Shown here in pieces: positions 6,565 through 18,000 of a stretch of 64,000 nucleotides of DNA; position 1 is the stretch's first letter; the number at the start of each line of letters is the position of its first letter. Both the position numbers and the translations under genes were made by a program. The stretch comes from Citrobacter sp. MGH106 (GTDB taxonomy: Bacteria; Pseudomonadota; Gammaproteobacteria; Enterobacterales; Enterobacteriaceae): assembly GCF_001037495.1 (NCBI RefSeq), contig NZ_KQ089822.1, positions 744,001 through 808,000 on the forward strand. The letters are read 5' to 3'. A model generated the notes under the pieces. The model searched no databases. It was given only the letters and a program-made list of their open reading frames with translations, and had not been told where the DNA came from.

Positions 6565-6592
6565 TAAAAAAGCCCGCATCAGCGGGCTTTCA
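6565..6592 (-). terminator. Intrinsic terminator downstream of ssrA
   Basis: Stem AAAGCCCGC / GCGGGCTTT with loop ATCA and a T-run on the minus strand. It lies about 130 nt past the tmRNA 3' end and 25 nt before the start of the 108-aa gene. The 6598-6718 gap between it and ssrA shows nothing else I can name. Confidence 0.8.
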
Positions 6593-6718
6593 TGTCACTA
6601 GGGAGCCGCGGCTCCTTTGCGTATCCTTTTTTGTCCCCTCACCGTCTGGTCGGTGTCCTGCTGAGACTGCTAACTTCCTGTTTTTGCTAGTGCTGTCCTG
6701 GCACTGTCCAATCATGAT

Positions 6719-7081
6719 TGGTGGAGCTGGCGGGAGTTGAACCCGCGTCCGAAATTCCTACATCCTCGGTACTACATGCTTAGTCAGTCTTTACATTCGC
6801 ACGCCAGCTGCGGACAGACACGCCACTAACGAACTAGCCTGATTAGTTTTAGCACTTCAGCCCCAGGCAGGACATCCATGCGATCTCTTTTGGGTTTGAC
6901 CTCTCTTGATCCCCGTCTTAAGAGCGGAAGCTAGGGAGAGAGGGCTCTTAGCAGGTTATTAAGCTGCTAAAGCGTAGTTTTCGTCGTTTGCGACTATTTT
7001 TTTGCGGCTTTTTACGAGGCCAACCGCCCCTCGGCATGCACCTTGGGTTTCGCAAATCCCGTCGAATCCAGAATCAGCCCC
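6719..7081 (-). ncRNA. ssrA: tmRNA (SsrA)
   Basis: It is 363 nt, the same length as the E. coli RNA. The tRNA-like ends are visible: 5' GGGGCTGATTCTGGATTCG and a 3' end in GTTCAACTCCCGCCAGCTCC followed by ACCA. The internal reading frame encodes the degradation tag ANDENYALAA followed by TAA. tmRNA with SmpB rescues stalled ribosomes and tags the nascent peptide for proteolysis. The gene is intact although its 3' end is a classic integration site, and foreign DNA begins within a few hundred bases of that end. smpB is about 16.7 kb away because the bap locus intervenes. Confidence 0.98.
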
Positions 7082-7095
7082 AATGTGTTGCAGTA

Positions 7096-7125
7096 AGTAT
7101 AACAGACTTGTGACATGCGTGACCA
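7096..7125 (-). promoter_or_regulatory. ssrA promoter
   Basis: On the minus strand a TATACT -10 element (7096-7101) is preceded by a weak TGGTCA -35-like hexamer. It sits about 15 nt upstream of the mature tmRNA 5' end. Confidence 0.6.
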
Positions 7126-7153
7126 GCCCCTGCAACCCCTTATCCTCAACGAT

Positions 7154-8344
7154 TTACCGCTCGCGCAGCGCTTCTTTTGCGCGGTTAAACGGTTTGATTA
7201 AATAGTCGACGATGGTTTTTTCACCTGTTTTTATATCCACTGTGGCAATCATACCCGGAACGATAGAGAAATGACGTCCCAGTTTGTTCTGCAAATAGTC
7301 CTGGTGGGTGCGGATAAAAACACGGTAGTAGAAAATTTCCGGTTTTACTTTGTCCTGGATAGTATCCGGTGAGATGGTTTCAACCACACCTTCCAGCCCG
7401 CCATAAATGGCGTAGTCATAGGCAGTGATCTTCACCAACGCCCGCTGGCCGGGATGGATAAATGCGATGTCGCGCGGTGACAGGCGTGTTTCAATCAACA
7501 GGTGATCATCCACTGGCACGATCTCCATCATTTCGCCGTTAGGCGGAATTACGCCGCCAATGGTGGTGACCTGGATGTTTTTCACGATGCCGCGCATGGG
7601 GGTACGCACCGTCAGGCGGGTAACAGAATCCTCGCGTCCTTTCAAAATAGATGCGAGCATATCCACTTCTGCGTTCGCTTTTGACAGTGCTTCACGCGCC
7701 TGCACGTAATATTGCGAGCGCAGGTCAGTGATTTTCAGCCCCAAATCGCTTTTTTGTCGCTGCAGGCGCAGCACTTCCACATGGCTGGCGGCTCCGCTTT
7801 TCTCCAGTCGTTGGGTGATCGCCAGCTCTTTATTCACTGATACCAGCGCATCCTGCAGTTCCACCATCGAGTCGGCAAGTTGTGCCCGACGGCTTTTATA
7901 CAAGCGGGTTTCGGTGGCGATAAGCTCCGGCCAGGCTTTTAGCGAGTCGGGAAATGTCAGCGGTAGATCGTTGACTTCGGCATTGAGCCTTGCGCTGGAG
8001 GCCAGCGAGGCGCGGAATCGGGCTGCGCTTTCACCAACGTTTGATTCAGAACGGGTCGGGTCGAGACGAGCCACAATTTGATTGGCTTGCACTTTATCTC
8101 CTTCGCGCACTGTCAGTTCTGCGAGGATACCGCCGTCGAGCGACTGCAACACCTGCTCACGCGAGCTGGGGATCACTTTCCCGCTACCGGTGGAAACTTC
8201 ATCCAGTTTGCCGAAATACGCCCATATCGCTAATACCGCAAACAGCAGTGTGCTGAGCAGAATAATACTGCTGGCACCGGAAAAACGGTGTTCGCGGCGG
8301 ATATCGAGGTCGTCCATGGCGGCATCATGCGGATTGGTTTTCAT
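7154..8344 (-). CDS. bapD: Type I secretion membrane fusion protein BapD (HlyD family)
   Basis: A 396-aa periplasmic adaptor. The start chosen is MKTNPHDAAMDDL with GGAGTGG upstream; it overlaps the 3' end of bapC by 20 nt. A single inner-membrane segment lies at about residues 25-45 (SIILLSTLLFAVLAIWAYFG). It is followed by a beta-barrel/lipoyl half-motif (GKVIPSSREQVLQSLDGG), a long helical hairpin at about 90-250, and the second lipoyl half with the typical TPMRGIVKNIQVTTIGGVI. In type I secretion this protein joins the ABC transporter to the TolC-like channel. It is the last gene of bapABCD, and its cargo should be BapA. Confidence 0.92.
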   Translation of the reverse strand: MKTNPHDAAMDDLDIRREHRFSGASSIILLSTLLFAVLAIWAYFGKLDEVSTGSGKVIPSSREQVLQSLDGGILAELTVREGDKVQANQIVARLDPTRSESNVGESAARFRASLASSARLNAEVNDLPLTFPDSLKAWPELIATETRLYKSRRAQLADSMVELQDALVSVNKELAITQRLEKSGAASHVEVLRLQRQKSDLGLKITDLRSQYYVQAREALSKANAEVDMLASILKGREDSVTRLTVRTPMRGIVKNIQVTTIGGVIPPNGEMMEIVPVDDHLLIETRLSPRDIAFIHPGQRALVKITAYDYAIYGGLEGVVETISPDTIQDKVKPEIFYYRVFIRTHQDYLQNKLGRHFSIVPGMIATVDIKTGEKTIVDYLIKPFNRAKEALRER

Positions 8345-10511
8345 TTTTCCACTCCCGACCGTGAGTCTGTGTGGAAGCCCGGCTTGCATTCAGCGCTTGT
8401 GCTTTCGGGGCATCCATTACCAGTTGACCTTCTTTTAACACCACCACGCGTTCGACAAGTTCGAGAACCGGAACGCGATGGGTGGCGACAACCAGCGTGC
8501 GGTTGCCCAGCCACAGGTTCAGTCGTTGAATAAACTCTCGCTCGGTGTGTTCATCCAGCGATGCGCTTGGCTCGTCGAGCAGTACGATATTGGGGGATCT
8601 CAGAAGCATTCTTGCCAGCAGAATTGACTGTCGTTGCCCGCCGGAGAGACCGTTGCCACCCTCCATAATAGGGTGAGCCAGCCCTTTGGCGAGCTGCTTC
8701 ACAAATGCTGCTGCGCCGCTGACTTCCAGTGCGTCAAATATCTGCGCATCGCTGGCATGTGGTGCGCCGAGGGTCAGGTTCTCGCGCAGCGTCCCGAAAA
8801 ACAGTCGCGCGTTTTGGCTGAGAAATCCGATGTTTCTGCGTAAATCAGCCATATCGATTTGCGCCAGGCTCAGGTTATCAAGCCGGACATCGCCCTGAAT
8901 AATGTCTATGCCACCTGCCATTGCCTGTAGCAGAGTGGATTTTCCTGCGCCGTTACGTCCGAGGATGGCGACCCGTTCTCCTGGCATGATTTCCAGGCGC
9001 GAGATGCGCAGCGGTACGCGCTGGTCCTCACTGTGGTAGCGAAAATGCGCATTTTCAAACAGATAGTGGCCATGAAAGATCTCCTGATGTACCCGGTTTT
9101 CATCGTGCTGGGTTTCAGTGGGCAACTGCATAATGCTGTCCAGACCCATCTTCGCCGCTTTGACCTGCTGCCAGCGTGCCAGCACGCCGCACAGATTAGC
9201 CATTGGGGCGATCATCCGTGAGCCGAGCATGGAGGCCGCCACCACGGCCCCGGTGGTCATCGTACCTTCAATGACCATCGGTGCACCGAACATAATGATT
9301 GCCGCGTAGACCAGACTTTGTACCGACATTCCCCAGCCAATCAGTCCCTGTGTCAGCTTGCGGGTGCGCAGACCGGACTCTCCGGTAATGCGGATGTAGC
9401 TGTTCCACTGCTGCAAAAAGCGGTTCTCCGCCTGCATCAGTTTGATGTCTTCCAGCCCCTGTACGCTCTCGACCAGCACTGCGTTACGTAGAGTGGATTC
9501 GTGAGCAGCCTGGTTGGCGAGCACCGACAGTTTTTTCTGTAACAGCAATCCCGGCAGGATCATCAGAATGGCGGCGACAGGAGCTATCCACGCCAGCGGT
9601 GGGGCAATGCATGCCAGCACGACAATAAACAGAAAGAAAAAGGGCAGATCAACAATGGTCGACATGGTGGAGGAGGTGATCATCTCACGCACCTGCTCCA
9701 GCTCGCGTAGCTGGGAAATAAAGCTTCCCGTTGAGCGAGGCACTGCGCTGTTGCGCAGCCGCAAGGCATGGCTGAACACGCGATCGGAAATCCGCATGTC
9801 AGCGCGTTTACCGAGCAGATCCATAATATGGGTTCGCGCTTCGCGGAGTAAAAAGCCAAACAGCACCGCGACCAGCACTCCAGTTGAGAGAACATACAAG
9901 GTGGGATACGACTGGGCCGGGATAACCCGGTCATAGACCTGCATGGAAAAGATAATCCCGGCGAGCGACAGGACGTTAATCAGAAATGCGGCGATCATTA
10001 CCGGCAGGTAAGGACGGATGTCCTTTAACACCAGTTCACGCATCCAGTCAGGCTTAAAGCGCGAAATGTAGCGATCTACCCGACTGTCTTTCAGCGCTGA
10101 TAATGGGCGCAGTGCGGTGATGGTGTGGATTTCCGGCAGCAGTTCCGTAACAGTCAACCGATTGCGCTGTCCCTCTTCGGCAATGATAAACACATCCAGC
10201 GTATCTTCGCCGTTGAAATGTTCTATCACCATAATTTGGCCGTCGCGAAGTTCAGCCACCACTGGTAAACGCCACTGGCTGAATACCTGTTTTGTGGTAT
10301 CCAGTGTATGAAATGACAACCCAGCCTGTCGGGCCAGCTGCGTCAGGGCGAGAGACCTGTTTTTACCAGCAAACCACGGGGCGTTGGCCTGAATTGCACC
10401 GGGTGAACAGGTCACGCGGTAGTGGCCGGCAATGTGGGTAATCGCCTGCGCCCATTGGCTGAGAGTCGGTTCTCCAATGACATCTTCGGTATGCGGGTCG
10501 ACCTGGCTCAT
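8325..10511 (-). CDS. bapC: Type I secretion ABC transporter BapC (LapB-like)
   Basis: A 728-aa fusion of transmembrane and ATPase domains. Residues 1-130 form a C39-peptidase-like domain that lacks the catalytic Cys motif, as in transporters of RTX and giant adhesins that do not cleave a leader. Membrane helices lie at about 160-430. The nucleotide-binding domain shows Walker A GRNGAGKST near 518, the signature LSGGQRQS near 622, Walker B NIVLLDEPSASLDE near 645, and the switch histidine in VVATHRV near 677. Its ATG overlaps the bapB stop (ATGA), implying translational coupling. It should energise one-step export of BapA from its C-terminal signal. Confidence 0.95.
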   Translation of the reverse strand: MSQVDPHTEDVIGEPTLSQWAQAITHIAGHYRVTCSPGAIQANAPWFAGKNRSLALTQLARQAGLSFHTLDTTKQVFSQWRLPVVAELRDGQIMVIEHFNGEDTLDVFIIAEEGQRNRLTVTELLPEIHTITALRPLSALKDSRVDRYISRFKPDWMRELVLKDIRPYLPVMIAAFLINVLSLAGIIFSMQVYDRVIPAQSYPTLYVLSTGVLVAVLFGFLLREARTHIMDLLGKRADMRISDRVFSHALRLRNSAVPRSTGSFISQLRELEQVREMITSSTMSTIVDLPFFFLFIVVLACIAPPLAWIAPVAAILMILPGLLLQKKLSVLANQAAHESTLRNAVLVESVQGLEDIKLMQAENRFLQQWNSYIRITGESGLRTRKLTQGLIGWGMSVQSLVYAAIIMFGAPMVIEGTMTTGAVVAASMLGSRMIAPMANLCGVLARWQQVKAAKMGLDSIMQLPTETQHDENRVHQEIFHGHYLFENAHFRYHSEDQRVPLRISRLEIMPGERVAILGRNGAGKSTLLQAMAGGIDIIQGDVRLDNLSLAQIDMADLRRNIGFLSQNARLFFGTLRENLTLGAPHASDAQIFDALEVSGAAAFVKQLAKGLAHPIMEGGNGLSGGQRQSILLARMLLRSPNIVLLDEPSASLDEHTEREFIQRLNLWLGNRTLVVATHRVPVLELVERVVVLKEGQLVMDAPKAQALNASRASTQTHGREWKNENQSA

Positions 10512-11917
10512 AGCTGTATCTCCACCGACTGGATGCTGCGGTTATTTAAGGCGAACGCCTGACGTAGCGATCCGGTGTTGTAGAGGCAGTTCAGTTGAAG
10601 CTGACGAAGCTGACTTTGGGTCTGTAGCTCGGCAAAACGGGCCTGATACACTTCCTGTTCTGCATTCAGTACGTCGAGCAGCGGACGTGAACCGAGGTCG
10701 AGATACTGCTGCTGATAAAGTTCGCGCGTACGTTCGCTCAGCTGATGCTGGCGGCGCAGAATTTGCAGGGCGCTGGCGAGACTCATCGCCTGGCTACGGG
10801 ACTCCAGTAATTTCTGACGTACGTCGAGTCGGGTGCGCTGGATGGAATATTGTGCGGACTCGACCGCATGGCTGGCGGCGTTGCGTCGGGCTGTGAGGCC
10901 GCCGCCCTGATACAGCGGCATCTCAACTTTTACCCACGTTGAGTACTGTGTTTTGTCGAGTACTTCATGGCTGGGATACTTGTCATTAAGGTAATGCTGA
11001 ACAGAGGGCTCCAGAGAGAAGGTCGGTGTCATTTGCGCATTGGCGTAGTCCAGGTTTGCCTGTGCGATGTTTGCCTGTGCCCATGCCGCGAGTACGGCTG
11101 GAACCAGCCGGTCATCCGGTTTTGCCACATCACAACTGCTGTCCAGTTTGACCGGGAACTCATTGCTGATGCCGTTGAGTGAGTTCCAGCCGAGAAAACT
11201 CATCAGCGTCGCCTTGCTGCTGTCTAGGTTAGCCTGATACTGCGCCAGCAGTGAGCGAGCAGACTCAATACGCGCGTCAGTTTGTACCACGTCTGACTGC
11301 GACGTCGCCCCTTCATTATTGCGTTCCCGGGTCAGCCTGCCAATGCCGTTCAGGGCAACGAGCTGCTCTTCGGCGGCATCGACCATTTGCTGCCACGCCT
11401 GAACCTGGACAATGGCGTTTGCGGTGGCGTGGGCGACGGTATCAATGCTGAGTAATACGTTTGCCTGTTGTTGAGCGGCCCCGGCGGTTTCAGCCCGGAC
11501 CTGGCTTGCGACTTTGCCGAAGTCGTACAGCATTTGCGATACCGAGATCACCAGTGACGGGCTGAAACCGTGATCGTTATAGGTATTGCTGTATCCGTTG
11601 TTCATTCCGGCAGTGACCTGCGGATAATATTTCGATTTCGCCACGTCGATCTGCTCATTCTGTGAGAGCAGTTTACCGATGGATTCACGAATAGAGGGGT
11701 GCCAGCTTACAGCGCGGCTTACCGCATCGCTAAGCGTCAGATTGCCGGGCGCGGCGGCGCTAAGCGGTAGTTCGGCCATGGAACCATCGAGAGAGGGAAG
11801 CATCTGGCTGGTGGCCAGCCCTTCCGGCGTAATAACTTGAGGTTCATCTTCGGCATTAACCCATAAGGAACAGAGCGTTAATGCCAGCAGTAAAGCGACA
11901 GGGGCGACACGTCTCAT
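10508..11917 (-). CDS. bapB: TolC-family outer membrane channel BapB
   Basis: A 469-aa outer-membrane efflux protein with a signal peptide (MRRVAPVALLLALTLCSLWVNA) and an AAAGGG ribosome site. Two TolC-type repeats are visible with long helices, including LTLSDAVSRAVSWHPSI in the first and the conserved QQQYLDLGSRPLLDVLNAEQ in the second. It should form the trimeric exit duct of the BapA secretion system. The locus has its own channel and need not borrow host TolC. It starts 93 nt downstream of the bapA stop, after a strong hairpin, and overlaps bapC by 4 nt. Confidence 0.93.
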   Translation of the reverse strand: MRRVAPVALLLALTLCSLWVNAEDEPQVITPEGLATSQMLPSLDGSMAELPLSAAAPGNLTLSDAVSRAVSWHPSIRESIGKLLSQNEQIDVAKSKYYPQVTAGMNNGYSNTYNDHGFSPSLVISVSQMLYDFGKVASQVRAETAGAAQQQANVLLSIDTVAHATANAIVQVQAWQQMVDAAEEQLVALNGIGRLTRERNNEGATSQSDVVQTDARIESARSLLAQYQANLDSSKATLMSFLGWNSLNGISNEFPVKLDSSCDVAKPDDRLVPAVLAAWAQANIAQANLDYANAQMTPTFSLEPSVQHYLNDKYPSHEVLDKTQYSTWVKVEMPLYQGGGLTARRNAASHAVESAQYSIQRTRLDVRQKLLESRSQAMSLASALQILRRQHQLSERTRELYQQQYLDLGSRPLLDVLNAEQEVYQARFAELQTQSQLRQLQLNCLYNTGSLRQAFALNNRSIQSVEIQL

Positions 11918-11957
11918 AGTTTATCCCTTTCAAAATACGGCTGTGACGACTGTTATT

Positions 11958-11983
11958 GCCCCGGACGTCATGGCATCCGGGGC
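11958..11983 (-). repeat. GC-rich hairpin between bapA and bapB
   Basis: A perfect 8-bp stem GCCCCGGA / TCCGGGGC with a 10-nt loop and no T-tract after it. It lies in the only sizeable gap of the operon. It could protect the bapA mRNA 3' end or lower bapBCD expression relative to bapA. Confidence 0.65.
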
Positions 11984-12010
11984 TGTAGTTATGGCGTTAC
12001 GGTACTGATT

Positions 12011-15000
12011 TCAGGTCACAATGTGGTTTTGTTGGATCAGCTCGTCGAGCGTGGTGTGTACGTTCTCCAGAGTAATGAGATTAGTCGAGTGATACGTTGC
12101 GCCCGTACCGTCGCGGTCGATAGAAACCACCGTGTTGTTACCATTGGTGGAAACGGAGAGATAATTGCCGAGCGTGGCGTTTTGCCCGTTCCAGCCGACC
12201 AGCAGGTCGCCGATATCGATTTTGTCTCCCTGCGCCAGTGAGAAATTAGTCCATGTGTCCGTTGTTCCGTTGCCACCGGTCGCATCGTTGGCGCTGAGCA
12301 GGTGATAAATCAGCGTATCGCCATATGCGCTGCCGATAAGACGATCGGCATCGGCGGTGCTCACGACCTGCGGATTCATGTCGATGGTCAGCGTGGCAGT
12401 ATCGGTATGGCCTTTCTGGTCGTTCAGGGTGTAGGTAAATGTCTCTTTGTTGGTGATCGTCGCAAGAGAGACATCATTGTTGAGGGTATAGGTGTAATGG
12501 CCGTCAATCCCGATGGTCAGTTTGCCGTACAATCCATTGATGGTAGCGCTGGCGGTACTGCTTCCCAGTGGATCCAGCGTAGCGGTGCTGCCGCCTGCGC
12601 CATTCACCGTCAGCAGGGTATGCACGCTGGCAATATGGTCCCCGTCATAGATATTGCCTGTGACGTTATTCACGCCGGAAGTTTCGAAGTTATCGAGGTC
12701 GACTACCGAGCCTTTGACACTCGGCGTGATGGTAATGGAACCCACACCCAGTGCACCGACGCTACCGGTATAGTCCAGACGATAGTTCCCTGCGTGCAGC
12801 ACGAGCCCGTTCAGGGCGATATCAATGTTGCCGCCGAGCAACAACCCACCGTTGAATGAATCCCCGGCCACCTTAACGCCTTTGCTGTCGTACAACGCCC
12901 AGACGACATTCAGCCCGCCAAGCGTTAGCCCGGATGCCACGTTAAAGTGCAGCACGACGTTCTGCACCGCTGTACCCGCTGCCACCTCGATGGTGCCAGT
13001 GCCGCTTTTCGAGCTTGGCACCAGCAAAGTGTTCCAACTGGCATTCCCTACGCTGGTATCAGTAAACGGCTGAGAGGTGTCCTGCAGTGTGGTGACCGCC
13101 ATCTGGCTGCTGATGTCATTTACTGCATCCAGCGCCTGTGGCGTCGCCTTGATGTTCAGCGACGCGCTGCCGGTATCGCCGTTTGGTGCTTTTACCGTAT
13201 AGACAAAGCTGTCCGGCGTATTGATGCTGTCTGCGCCCAATCCACTTTTCAGCGTGTAGGTGTAATTGCCTTTCGCATCGATTATCAGCGTACCGTACTG
13301 CCCGTCAATGCGCGTGGTGCCCGTGGCATTGACCGTGACGCCGTTCACTTCAGTGATGACCGTATTGGCCGGAGCCGAGTCATTAGCCAGAATGTTGCCG
13401 TTGGTTGAGGCGCTCAGACTGTCTACTGCGTAGGTGTGATCCGCCTGAATATTCAGGGTATAGCTTGTCAGCAGGGTCAGGCCGCCTGAGGCGTTAAGCA
13501 GGAACAAATAGTCGCCACCAGGCAGCGTGATGGTATATGCCGTTGAGCTGCCGCCTAACAGCGCGGTGACCCAGTTTGGTTGTACCCGATATTGCTCATA
13601 CTGCTGGATTGTCTCATTGAAACGGTAGACGTAGAGATCAAAACCGCCAAGCGTAACGCCGAGAACATCAGCCTGAATTGTCAGCGTGCGGGTGGCGCCG
13701 TCATCAACGTTGAATTTGATCGGGTTGGTCAGGCCGTTTACCAGACTGACGTCCAGAACATTACCCAGGCCGATATTCGCGAGTGTGAAGCCGGTTTGTT
13801 TTGACGGTCCATGGTCGACCGCGCTGACTTCCGTTCCGTAGGTCAGTGAGGCTACATCATCCGCAGCCGTTACGGTGCTGGTTGCAGGGTTTTGACCTAG
13901 TGTGACCACTAATTTTGCCGAAGAGTGATCATTACCGTGAGTCAGCGTATAGGTGAAGCTTTCGGAACGCCCATAGACCGATGCCGATGTGTTGGTGAGA
14001 GTGTAGGTATAGCTACCGTCCTGGTTAATATGCAGGATGCCGTATTTACCCTGAATATCGGCTCCACCCGCGGGGATGTTCACCAGATTCCCGTTGCCAT
14101 CGGTAATCGAGGTCACCCGGGTGCCGGAAGGGGCGTTATCCTGTCCGTTGGTGGGGTCGGTATCTGTGATGATGTTGCCGGATTCCGTCAAGCCACCGGT
14201 GATGTTTCCGGCGCTGGTTTTCACCACCGCAACATCCAGACTGGTATAGGCACCGGTAGCCAGCAGGCTGGTGTTGTAGCTGACTACGCGGTAATCCCCG
14301 CCTGTCAATCCATCATAGTTGAGCGTTACTCCTGAAGCACCGAGCGTTAGCAGATCGGCAAACTGGGGTTTTGAGGTATCGACTACCGTAACCCAGGCGT
14401 TGAGCGCGGTGTCAAAACGCTGGATAACGATCTCCATGGTGCTCAGCAGTGACAGCACAATGCCGGTTGCGGCAGCGTTGATGGTGACGGAACCACTGCC
14501 ACCAGGCTGGATGCTGAAGTTGACGGCGGCCGTGTTGTTCCCCAGCACGTTAGCCACTGTTCCCAGAGCATCCACCAACAGAAAACCATAATCGCTTTTG
14601 TGCTCATTGGTGATGGTGACATCGGTTTGTAATGCCAGCCGGGTGACGTTATCTTCGGCCAACAGCGGCAATACCGGGGCGATAACGCTTGTCGGTGATG
14701 AGGTGTTGCCAGCCGCATCGGTTGCGGTGGCGGACAACGACTGGCCCTCAATCTGGCGAACCGGCAGAGTTACGCTGTATACACCGCTGCTGTTGGCGAT
14801 AGCCGTTACGCTGCCACCACCAGGCAGGGAGATGGTGACGGTGCTTCCCGCTTCGGCGATACCACTGATGGTTCCGCCATCGGCACTGATCAGGACCGTT
14901 GGTGCTGGCGGTGGCGTGGTATCCACGATGACGCTGAATGCGCCGGATAAACCGCCTGAACCGTTGGCATTTGCCGCACTGGCGGTAAATGCGTGGTTGC

Positions 15001-18000
15001 CTTCGCTGAGTGCACTGCCAGGGGTAAAGCTCCAGAGTCCGTTACCGTCAGCAGTCGTTGTGCCCATCAATACCCCATTATTGTAGAGGCTGACGACGGC
15101 GTTAGCCTGCGCCGTTCCGCTAAGCGTCGGGCGGGTATCATTGGTGGTTTTCCCGGCGGCGACTGCGCCAGTTATCGTACCTATATCATCAAATACGCTG
15201 GAAATAACAGGAGCAGGTGGCACGCCTGTAAACGGAGCCAGCGCGCTACCTGGCGAACCCATGTTGCCTGCCGCATCCTGTGCGCTAACCAGCAGCGTTT
15301 GCCCACTGATCTGCGGTGGGTTAAGGATGAAAGTAAAGTTGCCGGATGCATTGGCCGTTGCGGTGCCGAGTACGGTTCCGCTACTTGAGGTGATGATTAC
15401 TGTACTGTTTGCTTCAGCAACACCTGTTAACGTGGTGCCGTTGGCGTTAATCACCAGTCCGGTAGGAATGCCCGGAGCGAGGGTATCGACCACTATCGCG
15501 GTGGCAGACGATGTCCCGCTGGTATTTCCTGCGGTATCCGTTGCCGTGATAGTAAAGGCATGCGCACCCTGAGTCAGCGCTGTGGGTGGGGTGTAACTCC
15601 AGTTGCCGTTTCCGTCTGCCGTCACGCTGATGACAAAGTTGCCGTTGTCATAAATATCGACCCGGGCATTGGCTTCCGTGGTGCCGTTTAATGTCGGGCG
15701 CGCGTCATTGGTGACCTGGTTGTTGCCAATTACCCCTGTGTTTGGTCCCACATCATCAATAATGCTGCTAATTGATGGTTGCGCCGGAGCAGTAATGTCC
15801 ACGATAACGGTAAACCCGGCTGTCGCGCCGCTGGTATTTCCCGCGGCATCGGTGGCGGTCACAGTGAAGGTATGTGAACCGTTAGCAAGCGGTGTGCCTG
15901 GCGTAAACGACCAGCTGTTATTGCTTTGCACGAGCGCGGTGCCGAGCAGTGTACCACCGTCATAGATACTAACGGTGCTGCCCGCTTCGGCGGTGCCGTT
16001 TAGCGTTGGACGGGCATCATTAGTCAGTTGCCCGTTGCTCAGCGCCACATTAAACGCACCGCCTGCAACATCATCCACCACCGTGATTAGCTGTGGTATT
16101 GAAGGCGGGACCGTGTCGACATTGATAATAAACGCGGCGGAGGCAGAGCTGACGTTTCCGGCGGCGTCAGTGGCGATGGCGGTAAATACGTGCTGGCCAT
16201 TACTCAGGGTGGTTGGCAGATATTCCCAGGTGCCATCTATTGCCGCTGTTACCGTAAACAGCAGTGTGCCATTGTCGTAAATGGCGACTCGCGCACTGGC
16301 CTCCGCTGAACCGCTCAGAACAGGACGGGTGTCATTGGTAAACGCACCGCTCGACAGCGTACCGGTTCCTGGCTGCACGTCATCGAAAGCTTCAATAATC
16401 GTGGGCGCAAGAGGGGGGACGGTATCAACGATGATACCAAACCCGGCCGACGAGGGACTGACGTTTCCGGCGGCATCCGTTGAAGTCACGGTCAGTGTGT
16501 GATTGCCGTTACCAAGTGCGGTCCCGGGGGTGAAATTCCAGGCTCCATTCCCGTCTGCTGAAACCGTACCGATAAGCGATCCGTTATCGTAAATTTTGAC
16601 CGTTGAATTGGCCTCAGCGGTGCCGCTAAGTGTGGGGAGTGCATCGTTTGTGGCCTGGCCGTTGCTCAGAATACCGGTTATCGGGCCGACGTCATCGACG
16701 ACCTGAGTGATGGCGGGCATGGTTGGCGATACGGTATCAACCGTGAGCGTAAAACTGTTAGATGCAGGGCTGGTGTTGCCTGCGCTGTCGGTGGCGGTTA
16801 CGGTCAGCGTATGCGTACCATTGCCCAGCGCTGTTGTGGGGGTAAAACTCCAGGTCCCACCAGCGCCTACGGTGGTGGTGCCGATTGGCTGACCGTCACT
16901 CAGGACAGTAATAGTTGCGCCAATTTCGCCAGTACCGCTCAATGCCGGGCGGGTTTCGTTCGTTGTCTGACCATTATTAATCGGGCCTGTTGTGGGAGCC
17001 GTATTATCCTGCACTGTACTGATGACCGGTGCCTGCGGGGCAAGGGAATCCAGTTCGAGGGTGAAGGACGAGGAGGAACCGCCTGTATTACCCGCCTTGT
17101 CAGTAGCAACGGCGGTAAATACATGCTGCCCCTGACTCAGCGCGTTATCCGGTGTGAAGCTCCAGTTACCTGACTCATCGACCAGGGCCGTGCCGATATC
17201 AACGCCTTTATCGCGGATCGTGATGGTGGAGCCAACTTCCCCTGTACCGTTCAGCGTAGGTTGCGCGTCATTGGTCAGTTGCCCGTTTGTCAGCGATGTG
17301 CTGCCGGGTTGATCGTCAATTACTGAGGTAATAAGCGGCGCGGCGGGTGGTAGTGTGTCTACAATCAGGACGAACGGTGGCGTCGCCGGGCTGATATTAC
17401 CAGCACCATCCGTGACGGTTGCGGTCAACGAATGACTGCCTTCGCTGAGTGAAGATGGCGGCGTAAAGTTCCAGTTGCCGTTTTCGTCGCTGGTGGCAGT
17501 GCCAATTACCGCGCCATTATCGCGAATAGTGACAATGGAATAAGGCTCGGTAACGCCGTTGAGCGTTGGCGTACTATCGTTGGTTGACTGTCCTGATGTA
17601 AGCGTCTGGGGAGTGCCAACATCGTCCGTTACCGTCACAATGGATGGGGCGTCCGGGATCAAAGTATCAACAATAATCCGGAAGTCCGTAGACTCATCTC
17701 CCTGATTGCCTGCTGCGTCAGTCGCGCGCACGGTAAAAATATGCTCGCCTTCTCCCAGCGAGTTTGTCGGGCTAAAGCTCCAGAATCCGCTGCTGTTTAC
17801 CGTGGTTGTGGCAATCGCAACACCTTTATCATAGAGGGTGATAGTGGCGCCAGCTTCACCGGTTCCGTTTAAGGTTGGGCGCGAGTCGTTAGTCATTTGC
17901 CCCTTATCTAACGATCCTGCGCCCGGTGAGATGTCGTCTATGATGCTGGTGATGGTCGGCGCCAGCGGGGCGGTGCTGTCGATGGTGATGGCGTAGTTGG

